In this document: piece by piece, positions 25,564-35,166 of the stretch
Numbering within the stretch: the stretch's first letter is position 1
Layout: every line of letters begins with the position of its first letter
NCBI GenBank assembly: GCA_902589825.1
Contig: CACIUL010000007.1
Location: 1 to 64,000 of the forward strand
DNA length: 64,000 bases
From: an uncultured Verrucomicrobiota bacterium
GTDB lineage: Bacteria; Verrucomicrobiota; Verrucomicrobiia; Verrucomicrobiales; DEV007
Direction: 5' to 3'
Translations under genes and position numbers: made by a program
The notes under the pieces: model-generated
Databases searched by the model: none
Seen by the model: only the letters and a program-made list of their open reading frames with translations
Told to the model about the DNA's origin: nothing

Positions 25564-27240
25564 ATGAAACCGCAAAACCTTCAAAAATACAGCCCGTTTC
25601 CACCGGTTGACCTTCCCGACCGACAATGGCCGGAAAGGCAGATCACGGAATCCCCGATCTGGTGCAGCGTGGACCTGCGTGACGGCAATCAGGCACTGGC
25701 TGTGCCGATGAATGTCACCCAAAAACTCGAGCTTTTTGAATTGCTGGTCAACATCGGCTTCCGGCAAATAGAAATCGGCTTCCCTTCCGCCTCGCAAACC
25801 GAGTTTGATTTTGTGCGCAAGCTTGTCGACGAGGGGCTGATCCCCGATGATGTCCGCTTACAGTGCCTTGTCCAGGCACGCGAGCACCTAATCAAGCGGA
25901 CATTTGAAGCTATAGAAGGCGTGCCAAAGGCCATTGTGCACCTCTATAACTCCACCTCTCCACTGCAAAGACGGATCACTTTCGGTGGAGCCAGCCGACA
26001 ACAGATCAAGGATATGGCCGTAGAAGGAGCCGCCCTGATCAAGGAAATGTCAGCCATGGTGAAGGCTACGGAGATCGATCTTGAATATTCGCCGGAAAGC
26101 TTTTCCGATACCGAGCTGGAATTCGCCCTCGACGTCTGTCACGGAGTCATGGACGTCTGGCAACCCACAGCGGAAAAGCCCATCATCCTGAACCTGCCGG
26201 CTACCGTCGAATGGACAACGCCCAATATTCATGCCGACCAGATTGAGTGGTTCTGTCGCAATGTGAAACAGCGTGACTCTGTTCACGTGAGTCTCCATAC
26301 CCACAATGACCGGGGAACCGGTACAGCAGCCACCGAGCTGGGCCTTCTCGCGGGTGCCGACCGGGTGGAAGGCACACTTTTTGGTAATGGCGAACGCACC
26401 GGCAACCTGGACATCGCCACTCTCGCCCTCAACATGAACAGCCACGGCATAGACACGGGACTGGATTTCTCCGACTTGCCGGCTGCCCGTGAAATCTATG
26501 AGCGCTGTACACAAATGCCTGTTCCCGAGCGCCACCCATACGCCGGCGATCTGGTATTTACCGCTTTTTCAGGCAGTCACCAGGACGCCATTAAGAAAGG
26601 TATGGACCTGAGAAAAGATGAGCACCAGCCCTGGGAGGTACCCTACCTGACGATAGACCCTGAAGATATAGGCAGGACCTATGAGGCGATCATCCGTATC
26701 AACAGCCAGAGTGGCAAGGGAGGGGTGGCCTATATCCTGGATCGTGAATTCGGTTTTGACCTGCCAAAGCCCATGCAGCCCCAGGTCGGAGCCCGCATTT
26801 ATTCCCTGGCCGACAAGCTCGGGCGGGAATTATCCAATGCGGAAATCCGCCAGGCTTTTCTCGATGAGTTTGTAAACCTTGAGAATCGGCTCGTCCTGCT
26901 GGATTATGAAATTGATCACCAGGATGTTGATCCAGGGCATGTCCGTTGCCGTGCAAAGATAAAGCATGACGGACAAGCCATGGAAGCCACGGGCGTAGGC
27001 AATGGGCCAATCAATTCATTTGTGAATGCGCTCGAGGACCTTGGCCTTAAGGATTTCAAGCTCAGCGACTACCGCTCTCATGCCATATGTCACGGCTCAG
27101 ATGCAGATTCGGCAGCCTATATCCAGCTTGAGAAAGAAGGCTGTGGTGGCATCTGGGGTTGCGGGGTTGATCCGTCCATTGAGCTTGCCGGCGTAAAGGC
27201 ACTTGTCAGTGCCTGGAACCTTTTGCCCCCAAGCGGCTAG
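25564..27240 (+). CDS. leuA: 2-isopropylmalate synthase
   Basis: First committed enzyme of leucine synthesis: condenses acetyl-CoA with 2-oxoisovalerate. At 558 residues it belongs to the longer actinobacterial-type LeuA group. The start is fixed by the typical N-terminus (SPFPPVDLPDRQWPE) and IWCSVDLRDGNQAL, whose Arg-Asp pair binds substrate and metal. The metal His pair is in VSLHTHNDRGTG and GNGERTGN is the catalytic signature. The C-terminal third (from about residue 420) is the LeuA dimer domain, the usual site of leucine feedback. No leuB, leuC or leuD is next to it. A leader peptide and hairpin upstream suggest leucine-responsive attenuation. Confidence 0.97.
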   Translation: MKPQNLQKYSPFPPVDLPDRQWPERQITESPIWCSVDLRDGNQALAVPMNVTQKLELFELLVNIGFRQIEIGFPSASQTEFDFVRKLVDEGLIPDDVRLQCLVQAREHLIKRTFEAIEGVPKAIVHLYNSTSPLQRRITFGGASRQQIKDMAVEGAALIKEMSAMVKATEIDLEYSPESFSDTELEFALDVCHGVMDVWQPTAEKPIILNLPATVEWTTPNIHADQIEWFCRNVKQRDSVHVSLHTHNDRGTGTAATELGLLAGADRVEGTLFGNGERTGNLDIATLALNMNSHGIDTGLDFSDLPAAREIYERCTQMPVPERHPYAGDLVFTAFSGSHQDAIKKGMDLRKDEHQPWEVPYLTIDPEDIGRTYEAIIRINSQSGKGGVAYILDREFGFDLPKPMQPQVGARIYSLADKLGRELSNAEIRQAFLDEFVNLENRLVLLDYEIDHQDVDPGHVRCRAKIKHDGQAMEATGVGNGPINSFVNALEDLGLKDFKLSDYRSHAICHGSDADSAAYIQLEKEGCGGIWGCGVDPSIELAGVKALVSAWNLLPPSG

Positions 27241-27247
27241 GCATCCA

Positions 27248-28012
27248 CTATGCCGACACGGGATATTCAACCTCCTTGAGGTAAAGCCCGGCGGCAGGTG
27301 CACAATATTGACACTTGGTATGCACGGGACGTGCCAGCAGGTCACGAATCCAGTCAAGGCTCTGGCGTTGCTCTGCAACCCGCACAGCACCCCCTACAAG
27401 CAAGCGGACCATCTTGTAGAGAAATCCATTTCCGGAAAAAGTAATTACCACCTTTCCGGAATGTGCGCTTACATCAGCCATGGTGATAACCCGGGTCATG
27501 TCATGCTCTTCTTGATCACCTGAGCGGTTGGCAGCAAATGCAGTGAAATCGTGCTCCCCTGAATAGAGTGCACAGGCAGCTTTCAGCCTTTCCGAATCCA
27601 GTGGGCCTGGATGATGCCAGGCGCGTCCGCAGCGCAAAGGGTGAAACACCGCACCACAGTCAATTTCATATAGATATGTTTTTCCAAGGGCACTGAAACG
27701 CGCATGGAAATCCTCCGCTGCCGGCTCTGCACGCAGGATCCTGACTGAAGAAGGCAGTGAGGCGTTCAGGGCACGCTGCCATTCGCCGGCGTCCATTCTG
27801 TTGTTTTCCGGCAACTCGAAATGGGCCACCTGCCCAAGGGCATGGACACCGGTATCCGTGCGGCCCGAGCCGTGCACCCGGACCCGGTTGCCGGTAATTT
27901 CCAACACAGCCTTCTCGAGGCGATCCTGAACAGTGTTGCCACAAGGCTGGCTCTGCCAGCCCTTGAAAGGTGTGCCGTCATAGGCAAGCAGGAGGCATAT
28001 TTTTTTCATCAC
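27248..28012 (-). CDS. truA: tRNA pseudouridine(38-40) synthase
   Basis: A 254-residue TruA that makes pseudouridine in the anticodon arm of many tRNAs. The N-terminus LLLAYDGTPFKGWQSQP is canonical and the catalytic Asp lies in GSGRTDTGVHALGQVAHF. The C-terminal GNGFLYKMVRLLVG is also conserved. Two adjacent ATG codons exist (28012 and 28009); the first overlaps the thioesterase stop in an ATGA, so the genes are coupled. It converges on leuA with seven bases between the stops. Confidence 0.96.
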   Translation of the reverse strand: MMKKICLLLAYDGTPFKGWQSQPCGNTVQDRLEKAVLEITGNRVRVHGSGRTDTGVHALGQVAHFELPENNRMDAGEWQRALNASLPSSVRILRAEPAAEDFHARFSALGKTYLYEIDCGAVFHPLRCGRAWHHPGPLDSERLKAACALYSGEHDFTAFAANRSGDQEEHDMTRVITMADVSAHSGKVVITFSGNGFLYKMVRLLVGGAVRVAEQRQSLDWIRDLLARPVHTKCQYCAPAAGLYLKEVEYPVSA

Positions 28013-28416
28013 TCCCGGAATTTTTTAAACTGTTCGGGCAGGCGGGCTGGGCGACCTTCAGGCATTTGCACCATTGCCAGTTCCTGACGGCAAGTGACCA
28101 TCCTTGCCCTGTCAGAATCACGGTAAATTTCAAAGGCACAACTGAACCGCACCCTGCCAACGCCCTCAAGCCGACCCTCGATAGTAAGCTGGTCGCCAAG
28201 AAGGGCAGGCTTGATGTAATCAATCTCTGTCCGGGTAACAACGGCATAAAGGCCGCTTTCCGACATTTGCTTAAGACTCAACCCGAGTTTGCCGCCCAGA
28301 AGCGTGCGCGCCTTCTCCACAAAACGTAGATAAGCAATATTGTGCACCACTCCACCGGCATCCGTGTCATAAAACATGACTTCTTCATGGGTCTGGCACT
28401 CAGGATGGCGGGACAT
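28009..28416 (-). CDS. YbgC-type hotdog acyl-CoA thioesterase
   Basis: A 135-residue hotdog-fold thioesterase of the 4-hydroxybenzoyl-CoA thioesterase/YbgC group. The catalytic motif is VMFYDTDAGGVVHNIAYLRFVEKAR, where the Asp in YDTDAGG is the active residue. The later TEIDYIKPALLGDQLTIE segment completes the fold. In many bacteria the YbgC group is linked to the Tol-Pal system, but no tol genes are here; instead it is coupled to truA. It probably hydrolyses short or medium acyl-CoA in the cytosol. Confidence 0.9.
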   Translation of the reverse strand: MSRHPECQTHEEVMFYDTDAGGVVHNIAYLRFVEKARTLLGGKLGLSLKQMSESGLYAVVTRTEIDYIKPALLGDQLTIEGRLEGVGRVRFSCAFEIYRDSDRARMVTCRQELAMVQMPEGRPARLPEQFKKFRE

Positions 28417-28533
28417 ATTGACAACGAATCTACATCCGGGTAAACGTCCCCGCCACCCCCTATGTCTGCTCCCTTGAAGTATATACTGACGGTAATTTTT
28501 TATTTGGAGGCAAAAGAGTTATAGTAGCCCGGC

Positions 28534-29844
28534 ATGTTTGAAGTCCGAGAAAAGCCGCAAATGGTGGAAAACGCCCTGCTTGTCGGGGTCTACCTTGACA
28601 AGGCAGAGGCACAGGAGGCAGAAAGCCTGCTGGAGGAATTGCGCGACCTGGTTGAGACCCTGAATATCGGCATTGCCGCAACCCGGCTCATCAAGGTTCG
28701 TGAACGCTATCCTTCACACCTGATGGGCAAGGGAAAGATGGCCGAGGTCATTGATGAGGCCGGTCAGTTGGATTGTGACTGCATTATTTTTGACAACGAG
28801 CTCTCACCCCGCCAGCAACGCAACTGGGAAACTGAGGCAAACCTGCTCGTCATCGACCGGCAGGAAGTGATACTGGATATCTTTGCAATGCGCGCACAAA
28901 CAAAGGAGGCGCGATTACAAGTACAGTTAGCGCGCATGCAGTACGCCCTGCCTCGCATGGCCCGTATGTGGGGGCACCTTGACCGCCAAGGGGGAGGATC
29001 AGGGGGAGGAAAGGGAGGTGCAGGTGCCGCCCGTGGTGAAGGCGAAAAACAAATCGAGATTGACCGCAGGCTGGCCAACAAGCGCATTGAAAAACTCAAG
29101 GCGGAACTGGCGACGGTGAGAAAACAAAGAGCAACCCAGCGCAAGGATCGGATGCGGGCACCGCTTCCGCATGCGGCAATTGTCGGCTACACCAATGCCG
29201 GAAAATCATCACTGTTAAATCACCTGACCAGCAGCACGGTCCTGGCAGAGGACAAGCTCTTTGCCACGCTGGACACCACGACAAGAAAACTGGACATGGC
29301 TGACGGGCAAACCCTGCTGATGACCGACACGGTGGGATTTGTGCGCAGGTTACCGCACGGACTTGTGGAAAGCTTCAAGGCCACGCTGGAGGAGGCAGTG
29401 CTGGCAGATTTCCTGGTGCATGTCGTCGATGCCAGTTCGCCGGACATCCATGAGCATTATCAAACTACCCTTGATGTCCTGAAGGAGCTTGGAGCTGATG
29501 AAAAACGTATGCTCCTTGCCATCAACAAAATCGACCTGGTCGACAATGAACGGCAAAATGAACTGGCATCGCAATTTGAGGGAAGCATCCTTATTTCAGC
29601 TGAAAAAGGCACGGGACTGGACATTTTATTGGCCAGGATGGGCGACATGCTACTGGGCAATATTGTCCGAAATAACCTGCAAATCCCCCAGAAAAGGCAG
29701 GATTTAGTGGCTCTTCTTCACCGGGAGGGAAAAATTCTCTCCCGTGAATATGAAGGGAACGACGTCATTCTAAATGCCACATATCCCAAACGCTTCCTTG
29801 CGAACTTTGCAGAATTCGTTATGGCTGAAAAAAAGCAAAATTAA
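28534..29844 (+). CDS. hflX: GTPase HflX
   Basis: A 436-residue HflX, a ribosome-binding GTPase that splits stalled or heat-damaged ribosomes. The N-terminal HflX domain has LLEELRDLVETLNI and HLMGKGKMAEV. A Gly-rich linker with RQGGGSGGGKGGAGAARG precedes the helical arm QIEIDRRLANKRIEKLKAEL. The GTPase domain shows G1 GYTNAGKSS, G3 DTVGFVRRLPHGLVESFKATLEE and G4 INKIDLVD. The hydrophobic residue typical of HflX in the G3 position (DTVGF instead of DxxGQ) is present. It is followed 35 bases later by a SMI1/KNR4 gene. HflC is at the left edge but not adjacent. Confidence 0.96.
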   Translation: MFEVREKPQMVENALLVGVYLDKAEAQEAESLLEELRDLVETLNIGIAATRLIKVRERYPSHLMGKGKMAEVIDEAGQLDCDCIIFDNELSPRQQRNWETEANLLVIDRQEVILDIFAMRAQTKEARLQVQLARMQYALPRMARMWGHLDRQGGGSGGGKGGAGAARGEGEKQIEIDRRLANKRIEKLKAELATVRKQRATQRKDRMRAPLPHAAIVGYTNAGKSSLLNHLTSSTVLAEDKLFATLDTTTRKLDMADGQTLLMTDTVGFVRRLPHGLVESFKATLEEAVLADFLVHVVDASSPDIHEHYQTTLDVLKELGADEKRMLLAINKIDLVDNERQNELASQFEGSILISAEKGTGLDILLARMGDMLLGNIVRNNLQIPQKRQDLVALLHREGKILSREYEGNDVILNATYPKRFLANFAEFVMAEKKQN

Positions 29845-29879
29845 CTCAAGGACAACTGAAGTAACGCCAACCCATTCTG

Positions 29880-30773
29880 ATGAAGAAAATCTGGTCCAAG
29901 CTAGAAGGTGAACTCACTGCCAAGGCAAGTGCTATTATAGAATCGCTCAACCCCGGTGCTGAAGAACCGGAGATAGAAGCACTCGAAGAAAACATCGGGC
30001 AGGAACTGCCAACGGATTACCGTGATTTCCTGCTTACTCACAACGGGCAAAGCCAGGAAAGCAATCCAGGTTTTTTTGACATGTTCAGCTTAATGCCCCT
30101 GGAGCTTGTGCAGGAGTCATGGGAGGAGCTGGAAACACTGCGTGATGATTCGGGAGAGGAAAATTCCTGTCCCGGGGACTGGTTGCCATTTGCCGAGGAC
30201 GGTAGCGGGGACCTGCTCTGCGTTGAGCTGGAAAGCGGGGGCGTCAGTAAATTTATCAATGACGACAGCAATGAGGAAATCGCTGATTCCTTTGAGGAAT
30301 GGTTGACGGACATTTATGCCACCTTGATCAATTCTGAGTTCACTTTTGATCCTTCAAGCGGTTGTGGCATTGAGCCAAAAGTTCAAGAGGAGGAAGAAGA
30401 GGATGAATCGACAGCTGGAAGCGAGGAAGATGATGTCGTCATGAATAGCGATGATGAGGATGAGGAGGGCAGCTCCCTGACATACAATTTCACTGCCAAG
30501 CTTATCGAGATTTTTGAGGGTGAGGAAAAAATGGGTTCCGTGCCATGGGGCGACCTCACTCGCGTGCGCGTTTCCTCCTATGCCGGCGAGCCACTGATAT
30601 CGCTGAACCTCCCAGAAGGCAGTGACCCGGAGGAAATTGAGCTCTCCACCCACATGCCGAATGCCAAGGACCTTTTCAAGTATCTTGGAAAACTCAAGGG
30701 GTGGGATGAAGACGCATTTCAGGAGGCGCTGAGTGGTGCCGGCGAGGACGAGGTGGTCGTCTGGCAGCGATAA
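29880..30773 (+). CDS. SMI1/KNR4 (SUKH) family protein
   Basis: A 297-residue cytosolic protein. Residues 20-145 form a SUKH-1 domain: EIEALEENIGQELPTDYRDFLLTHNG is the standard opening, followed by FDMFSLMPLELVQESWEEL, WLPFAEDGSGDLLCVEL and the closing SFEEWL. A very acidic linker (EEEEEDES, then DDEDEEGSS) joins it to a C-terminal domain of about 90 residues of unknown type. SUKH proteins are common as immunity proteins against polymorphic toxins, but no toxin or LXG/Rhs gene is nearby. The neighbouring hflX suggests a housekeeping or stress role. Overall composition is unusually acidic. Confidence 0.82.
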   Translation: MKKIWSKLEGELTAKASAIIESLNPGAEEPEIEALEENIGQELPTDYRDFLLTHNGQSQESNPGFFDMFSLMPLELVQESWEELETLRDDSGEENSCPGDWLPFAEDGSGDLLCVELESGGVSKFINDDSNEEIADSFEEWLTDIYATLINSEFTFDPSSGCGIEPKVQEEEEEDESTAGSEEDDVVMNSDDEDEEGSSLTYNFTAKLIEIFEGEEKMGSVPWGDLTRVRVSSYAGEPLISLNLPEGSDPEEIELSTHMPNAKDLFKYLGKLKGWDEDAFQEALSGAGEDEVVVWQR

Positions 30774-30814
30774 TCAACCATCCCGCCAATGGCAAGCATC
30801 TTGAGCTTGTCTAC

Positions 30815-32491
30815 CTAGAGCTTCTTGCGTGCCGCACCCCGGGCATCATCATATGCCGTCTTGGCAGCGGCATGTCGTTGTTCAATTCGCTGGGGAATTT
30901 CACCATTGCGGCCAACCTTGCGCCTGGCTGCGGCATGGTCCTCAATTTCCTTAAGGTAATCCCTGGAAGCTTTAAGCATTATCACGGCATCCGGGTGTAC
31001 CTTTGCCTCCACTTTGCGTACTTCACCCGCTAAATCACGCATATACTTGCGCAAGTCGCGATCAGTGAACTTGTCCAGGTGAGTGCTTTTAGCCAAGGCA
31101 ATCCTGCCATCCAGATAGGAAATACAGCGTTCCAGAGAATAGGTCTTGGCCACTTTCTTGGTGCGCATCCTCGCATAGGCAAAAGCGGTATTGTTGCCCT
31201 TGTTGGAACGCCCGGCTGCCACGATGCGTGCCCAGACCTGTTCATTTGAAAGCATGCGGATGGACCTCTCACGCAAAACTTTCTGTGCTGCTGCAAGGTC
31301 AACGATTGGCTTGCCCTTGCCCGTTTGGGAGGCGATGGCACGCATCAGTTCCAGCGCCTCCTCCAGCCCCGTGCATGACAGGACCTGGACACTGTTGAGT
31401 GTCAGCCAGTCCTCATCCAGAATAAAGTCATCCAGGGTGCCGGCAGGAACTGGGCCGGTAATAAGATACATGCTTTTTTCCACCACGGCCTTAGGAGCTC
31501 CAAAGGCACTGCGACTCCTGGGATTCTTCTCCTCTTCCTCCTTGGCAGGCGGCAGGGCAGCCTTGGCGGCCAAGGCAACGGCATCCGCATAGGAAGCGGT
31601 GGCCCTGGCCTTGTCTGCTGACCTTGTTATTTTCCCGGTCCGGCTCATGCCACCGAACAACACCACGTTATCGGGTATCTCAATGCCGGAAAGAAGGCAC
31701 TCAATGAGGACTGCCGCGGCAAAATTCGGTGGCGCGCTGTCGGCCTGAACCTCATCGATAATAAAATGCACTGTCTTGTCGCGAGGCCAGCCCAAGGACT
31801 TGTATTTCTTGGGCAGGTAAGTCATTGCCGCTATCATCGGCTTGTTATCAAGCTTGGGCTTCAATTCAAATGTGGCCTGCATCGGCCCGGTATCCTCCTT
31901 GTCGATGATCTCGGCGGTCACCTCGGTGACTACCATGGCGGGAGGTCCGCCGGTAAACATCGGCAATATGGCCTTCACGGAGACAGCATCGCCCTCGGGC
32001 TGAAGGTCCTCCTCACCGGGTGCTACCGGAAAAATTGCCCCGGGGGAAGCCGGCTCATATTCCTTTTTCTCCCCGGTACCGGCAGTCTTGCCGCTTGATG
32101 GTGCCTTGGGAAGCTTCTCCGGATTGTCGGAAATCTGGTTGGGCTTGGTGAGGCTGATCTGCAGGAAACCGTCACGCTTGACCAGCTTGCCGCGTGCATA
32201 AACAACCTTGCCCACCTTCTCCTCAATATTCCATCCCGTTGAGGCGTCAAAATCATCAGGCTCAATAAGGATACGGAAGCCGCTTCCCGAGAAATAAATG
32301 CGCAAGGTCGCGGTCGCGGGCGAAAGGTTGGAATCACGGATCTTGCCTGTAACGATCACGTTTTTCCCGATTGCCTCGGTCAAGGCCGCATCATTGGTCA
32401 CGTCAATGGGTGCCTGCTTCTCCTTATCCTGGCAAAGGCCGTGCATGGCGGCCATGAAAAGGCACAAGAAACTGATTATGAAGGTTTTCAT
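30815..32491 (-). CDS. Secreted OB-fold protein with degenerate Lon-like region
   Basis: A 558-residue protein with a signal peptide (FIISFLCLFMAAMHGLC). Residues 35-118 look like an OB fold (IGKNVIVTGKI, VVYARGKLVKRDGFLQI). A region at 170-385 follows the layout of the Lon (S16) proteolytic domain: a DSAPPNFAAAVLIECLLSG helix, then IPDNVVLFGGMSRTGKIT, and later YLITGPVPAGTLDDFI and a LSCTGLEEALELM ending. In active Lon the first segment is DGPSAG; here the Ser position appears replaced. The C-terminal 150 residues are helical and basic. Function unknown; the fold call is an inference from pattern order. Confidence 0.55.
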   Translation of the reverse strand: MKTFIISFLCLFMAAMHGLCQDKEKQAPIDVTNDAALTEAIGKNVIVTGKIRDSNLSPATATLRIYFSGSGFRILIEPDDFDASTGWNIEEKVGKVVYARGKLVKRDGFLQISLTKPNQISDNPEKLPKAPSSGKTAGTGEKKEYEPASPGAIFPVAPGEEDLQPEGDAVSVKAILPMFTGGPPAMVVTEVTAEIIDKEDTGPMQATFELKPKLDNKPMIAAMTYLPKKYKSLGWPRDKTVHFIIDEVQADSAPPNFAAAVLIECLLSGIEIPDNVVLFGGMSRTGKITRSADKARATASYADAVALAAKAALPPAKEEEEKNPRSRSAFGAPKAVVEKSMYLITGPVPAGTLDDFILDEDWLTLNSVQVLSCTGLEEALELMRAIASQTGKGKPIVDLAAAQKVLRERSIRMLSNEQVWARIVAAGRSNKGNNTAFAYARMRTKKVAKTYSLERCISYLDGRIALAKSTHLDKFTDRDLRKYMRDLAGEVRKVEAKVHPDAVIMLKASRDYLKEIEDHAAARRKVGRNGEIPQRIEQRHAAAKTAYDDARGAARKKL

Positions 32492-32540
32492 GAGATATTA
32501 GGGGCTATAAGGAAACATATCATATCCTGCCAGCAAACAG

Positions 32541-33758
32541 TTAGCCAAATACATCTTCACCAAAAATCGCCTTGGCGGCCTGGGCAACATCCTTGTCACC
32601 CCGTCCGGAAAAATTACAGATGATGATGCCCTCCTGGCCAAGTTCCGGGGCCAGTTTGCGCACTCCTGCAAGGCCATGGGCGGTCTCAAGGGCGGGAATA
32701 ATGCCCTCGGTTAACGAGACTTCCTGAAAAGCATCAAGGGCCTCCGCGTCTGTTGCGTAAGTATACTCAGTCCGGCCGATATCCTTAAGGTAGGCATGCT
32801 CAGGTCCGACCGCGGCATAATCCAGGCCGGCTGACACAGAATGGGTCAATTCAATCTGGCCGTCATCATTGGCAAGAAGCCAGGTTTTTGTTCCCTGTAA
32901 AACTCCGAGTTTGCCACCCTCAAAACGTGCCGCATGTTCACCCCGGCGGATACCCCGTCCGCCAGCCTCGACACCAAGCATTTTCACCGACTTGTCCTCC
33001 AGGAAGGGGTGAAACAATCCGATGGCGTTGCTGCCGCCGCCCACGCAGGCGACCAGATAATCAGGCAGGCGTCCTTCGCGCTCAAGGATCTGGCTTCTGG
33101 CTTCCTCACCAATAACGCGGTGAAAATCCCGCACCATCATGGGATATGGATGCGATCCCAGGGCGGATCCCAGGATATAATGGGTGGTTGACACATTGGT
33201 CACCCAGTCCCGCATTGCCTCGTTCACCGCCTCCTTGAGTGTACGCTGGCCGGCAGTTACCGCACGTACATCAGCACCCAGAAAACGCATCCGTGCAACG
33301 TTTAAGGCCTGACGCTCCATATCCACCTCGCCCATGTAGATAACGCACTTGAATCCAAAGCGTGCACAAACAGTCGCGGTGGCAACCCCGTGCTGACCGG
33401 CACCGGTCTCGGCAATGATTCGATCCTTGCCAAGTCGTTTTGCCAGTAGAATCTGGCCCATCGCATTATTGATCTTGTGTGCACCAGTGTGCAGCAGATC
33501 CTCACGCTTGAGATAAATACGCGCCCCGCCGAGTTTCTCGCTCCAGCGCTGGGCAAATGTCAACGGCGTAGGCCGGCCCACATATTCACGCAGCAGTGCA
33601 TCCAGCTCACTGGTAAACGCAGGGTCCTGCTTGGCCCGCTCATATTCAAGGGTGAGCTCCTTGAGGGCAGCCATCAGGGTTTCCGGGACGAACATTCCGC
33701 CATATGTGCCGAAATGCCCAAGGGCATCAGGCAATGGATGAGGGGTGATATCACTCAT
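32541..33758 (-). CDS. trpB: Tryptophan synthase beta chain
   Basis: A 405-residue TrpB, which joins indole with serine to give tryptophan using pyridoxal phosphate. The start at 33758 ([11 protein letters not shown]) was chosen over a TTG four codons upstream. Seen: [33 protein letters not shown] with the PLP lysine, [17 protein letters not shown], and the phosphate-binding [10 protein letters not shown]. No trpA or other trp gene is adjacent, so the gene is separated from its usual operon. It is downstream of no obvious leader; the gap to the divergent PQQ-protein gene is 100 bases. Confidence 0.97.
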   Translation of the reverse strand: MSDITPHPLPDALGHFGTYGGMFVPETLMAALKELTLEYERAKQDPAFTSELDALLREYVGRPTPLTFAQRWSEKLGGARIYLKREDLLHTGAHKINNAMGQILLAKRLGKDRIIAETGAGQHGVATATVCARFGFKCVIYMGEVDMERQALNVARMRFLGADVRAVTAGQRTLKEAVNEAMRDWVTNVSTTHYILGSALGSHPYPMMVRDFHRVIGEEARSQILEREGRLPDYLVACVGGGSNAIGLFHPFLEDKSVKMLGVEAGGRGIRRGEHAARFEGGKLGVLQGTKTWLLANDDGQIELTHSVSAGLDYAAVGPEHAYLKDIGRTEYTYATDAEALDAFQEVSLTEGIIPALETAHGLAGVRKLAPELGQEGIIICNFSGRGDKDVAQAAKAIFGEDVFG

Positions 33759-33858
33759 TTGCGAGCGCAACCCTAAGCGATTTCGTCCTAGGGATCAAAT
33801 TTGCTAAGTTTTGTTTATGATCGTGACGATTGGCCACTTGGGGAGTAGGGTAAAGGGC

Positions 33859-35100
33859 ATGAATCATCTGTTTTTCCGTTATTTTCTGGCAGCCATCATT
33901 ATGCTGCAGCCCGCATGGAAATCGGCTCTTGGCCAGGAGTGGACCCAATTCCGCGGTCCCGGTGCCTCAGGTCATTCCGCAGCCAAGGGAATCCCTGTAA
34001 AAATCAGCGAGAAAAACATCAAGTGGTCAAGCCGACTGCCCGGGACCGGGCATTCCTCACCTGTTCTCTGGGAAGATACGATTTTTCTGACCGCAACAGA
34101 CGGGGATGCAGGGGGCGTGCGCTACGTGATGGCTCTTGATGCAGGAAACGGCAAGGAGAAATGGCGTAACAAACAGACCTTTGACACTTATCGGCAACAC
34201 CGGTTCAATGATTACTCATCCTCGACACCATGTTGCGATGGCAAAAGCGTATACGTTGCCTGGACCTCCCCAAAAGGCGTTGAGGTCGTGGCACTGGACC
34301 ATGCCGGCAAGCAGAGATGGAGCAAGACCCTCGGGAAGTTTTATGCCAAGCATGGCAGCTCCGCTTCACCGGTGCTTGCAGGAGGATCTCTGATTATCGG
34401 CAGCCATGGTGAAAACGGAGCCAGCTTCATCGCCGGCCTGGACCCGGAAAGCGGAGATGAGAAATGGAGGCTTAACAGAAAATCCAACGACAAGGGTGCC
34501 TACAGTACACCCGTCATGCGCAAGGCCCATGACGGGGTCCTGGAACTGGTTTTCAGCAGCACCGCACACGGCATTACTGCGCTGAACCCGGAAAACGGCA
34601 AAATCCGCTGGGAACATGACGCCGGGTTCTCACAAAGGTGCGTTGGCGGCCCGGTGATCTCCGGCAACACCATTTTTGTTGCCGCCGGTTCAGGATCAGG
34701 GGGCAAGGAGTCCGCGGTGGTCAACATCAATAATGGCAAACCGGAAACTGCCTGGGAAGCCGGGCTGAAGGGCTTGCCTTATGTGCCCACAGGACTCTCC
34801 TTCAAGGGGCTTCTGTTTTTGCTCAATGACGGGGGCATCATGACGTGCCGCCGGGCCACTGATGGCAGGGTTTTGTGGCAGGAACGGGTAATTGGCGCGC
34901 CTTACAGTTCACCGGTTTGCATCAACGACAAGATTTACTGCTGCAGCAAGGAAGGGGAACTCAATGTCCTGCTCGCCAGTGACAAACTAGAGCCTGTTAG
35001 CTCATACCGTTTCCCGGAGGGAATTTACGCTACTCCTGCCGTAGCCCGGGGCAGCCTCTTTGTGCGGACCTTCTCCAAGCTCTACTGCATCGGGAATTAG
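33859..35100 (+). CDS. Secreted PQQ-like beta-propeller protein
   Basis: A 413-residue exported protein. The ATG at 33859 gives a good signal peptide (FFRYFLAAIIMLQPAWKSALGQ); an earlier TTG at 33811 does not. The mature protein opens with EWTQFRGPGASGHS, typical of PVC propeller proteins. It carries repeated tryptophan-docking blade motifs of the form 'aLd.etGk..W', such as MALDAGNGKEKW, AGLDPESGDEKW and TALNPENGKIRW. No cytochrome motif or metal-binding quinoprotein site is obvious, so it may be a structural or scaffold propeller rather than a dehydrogenase. A paralogue lies at 42353-43567. Confidence 0.87.
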   Translation: MNHLFFRYFLAAIIMLQPAWKSALGQEWTQFRGPGASGHSAAKGIPVKISEKNIKWSSRLPGTGHSSPVLWEDTIFLTATDGDAGGVRYVMALDAGNGKEKWRNKQTFDTYRQHRFNDYSSSTPCCDGKSVYVAWTSPKGVEVVALDHAGKQRWSKTLGKFYAKHGSSASPVLAGGSLIIGSHGENGASFIAGLDPESGDEKWRLNRKSNDKGAYSTPVMRKAHDGVLELVFSSTAHGITALNPENGKIRWEHDAGFSQRCVGGPVISGNTIFVAAGSGSGGKESAVVNINNGKPETAWEAGLKGLPYVPTGLSFKGLLFLLNDGGIMTCRRATDGRVLWQERVIGAPYSSPVCINDKIYCCSKEGELNVLLASDKLEPVSSYRFPEGIYATPAVARGSLFVRTFSKLYCIGN

Positions 35101-35166
35101 GCGAGGCGAAGCAACACATTAGCCCTGCCGGCTAAATGTCCGACAACAGGACTTGGCCTGCCCGCA

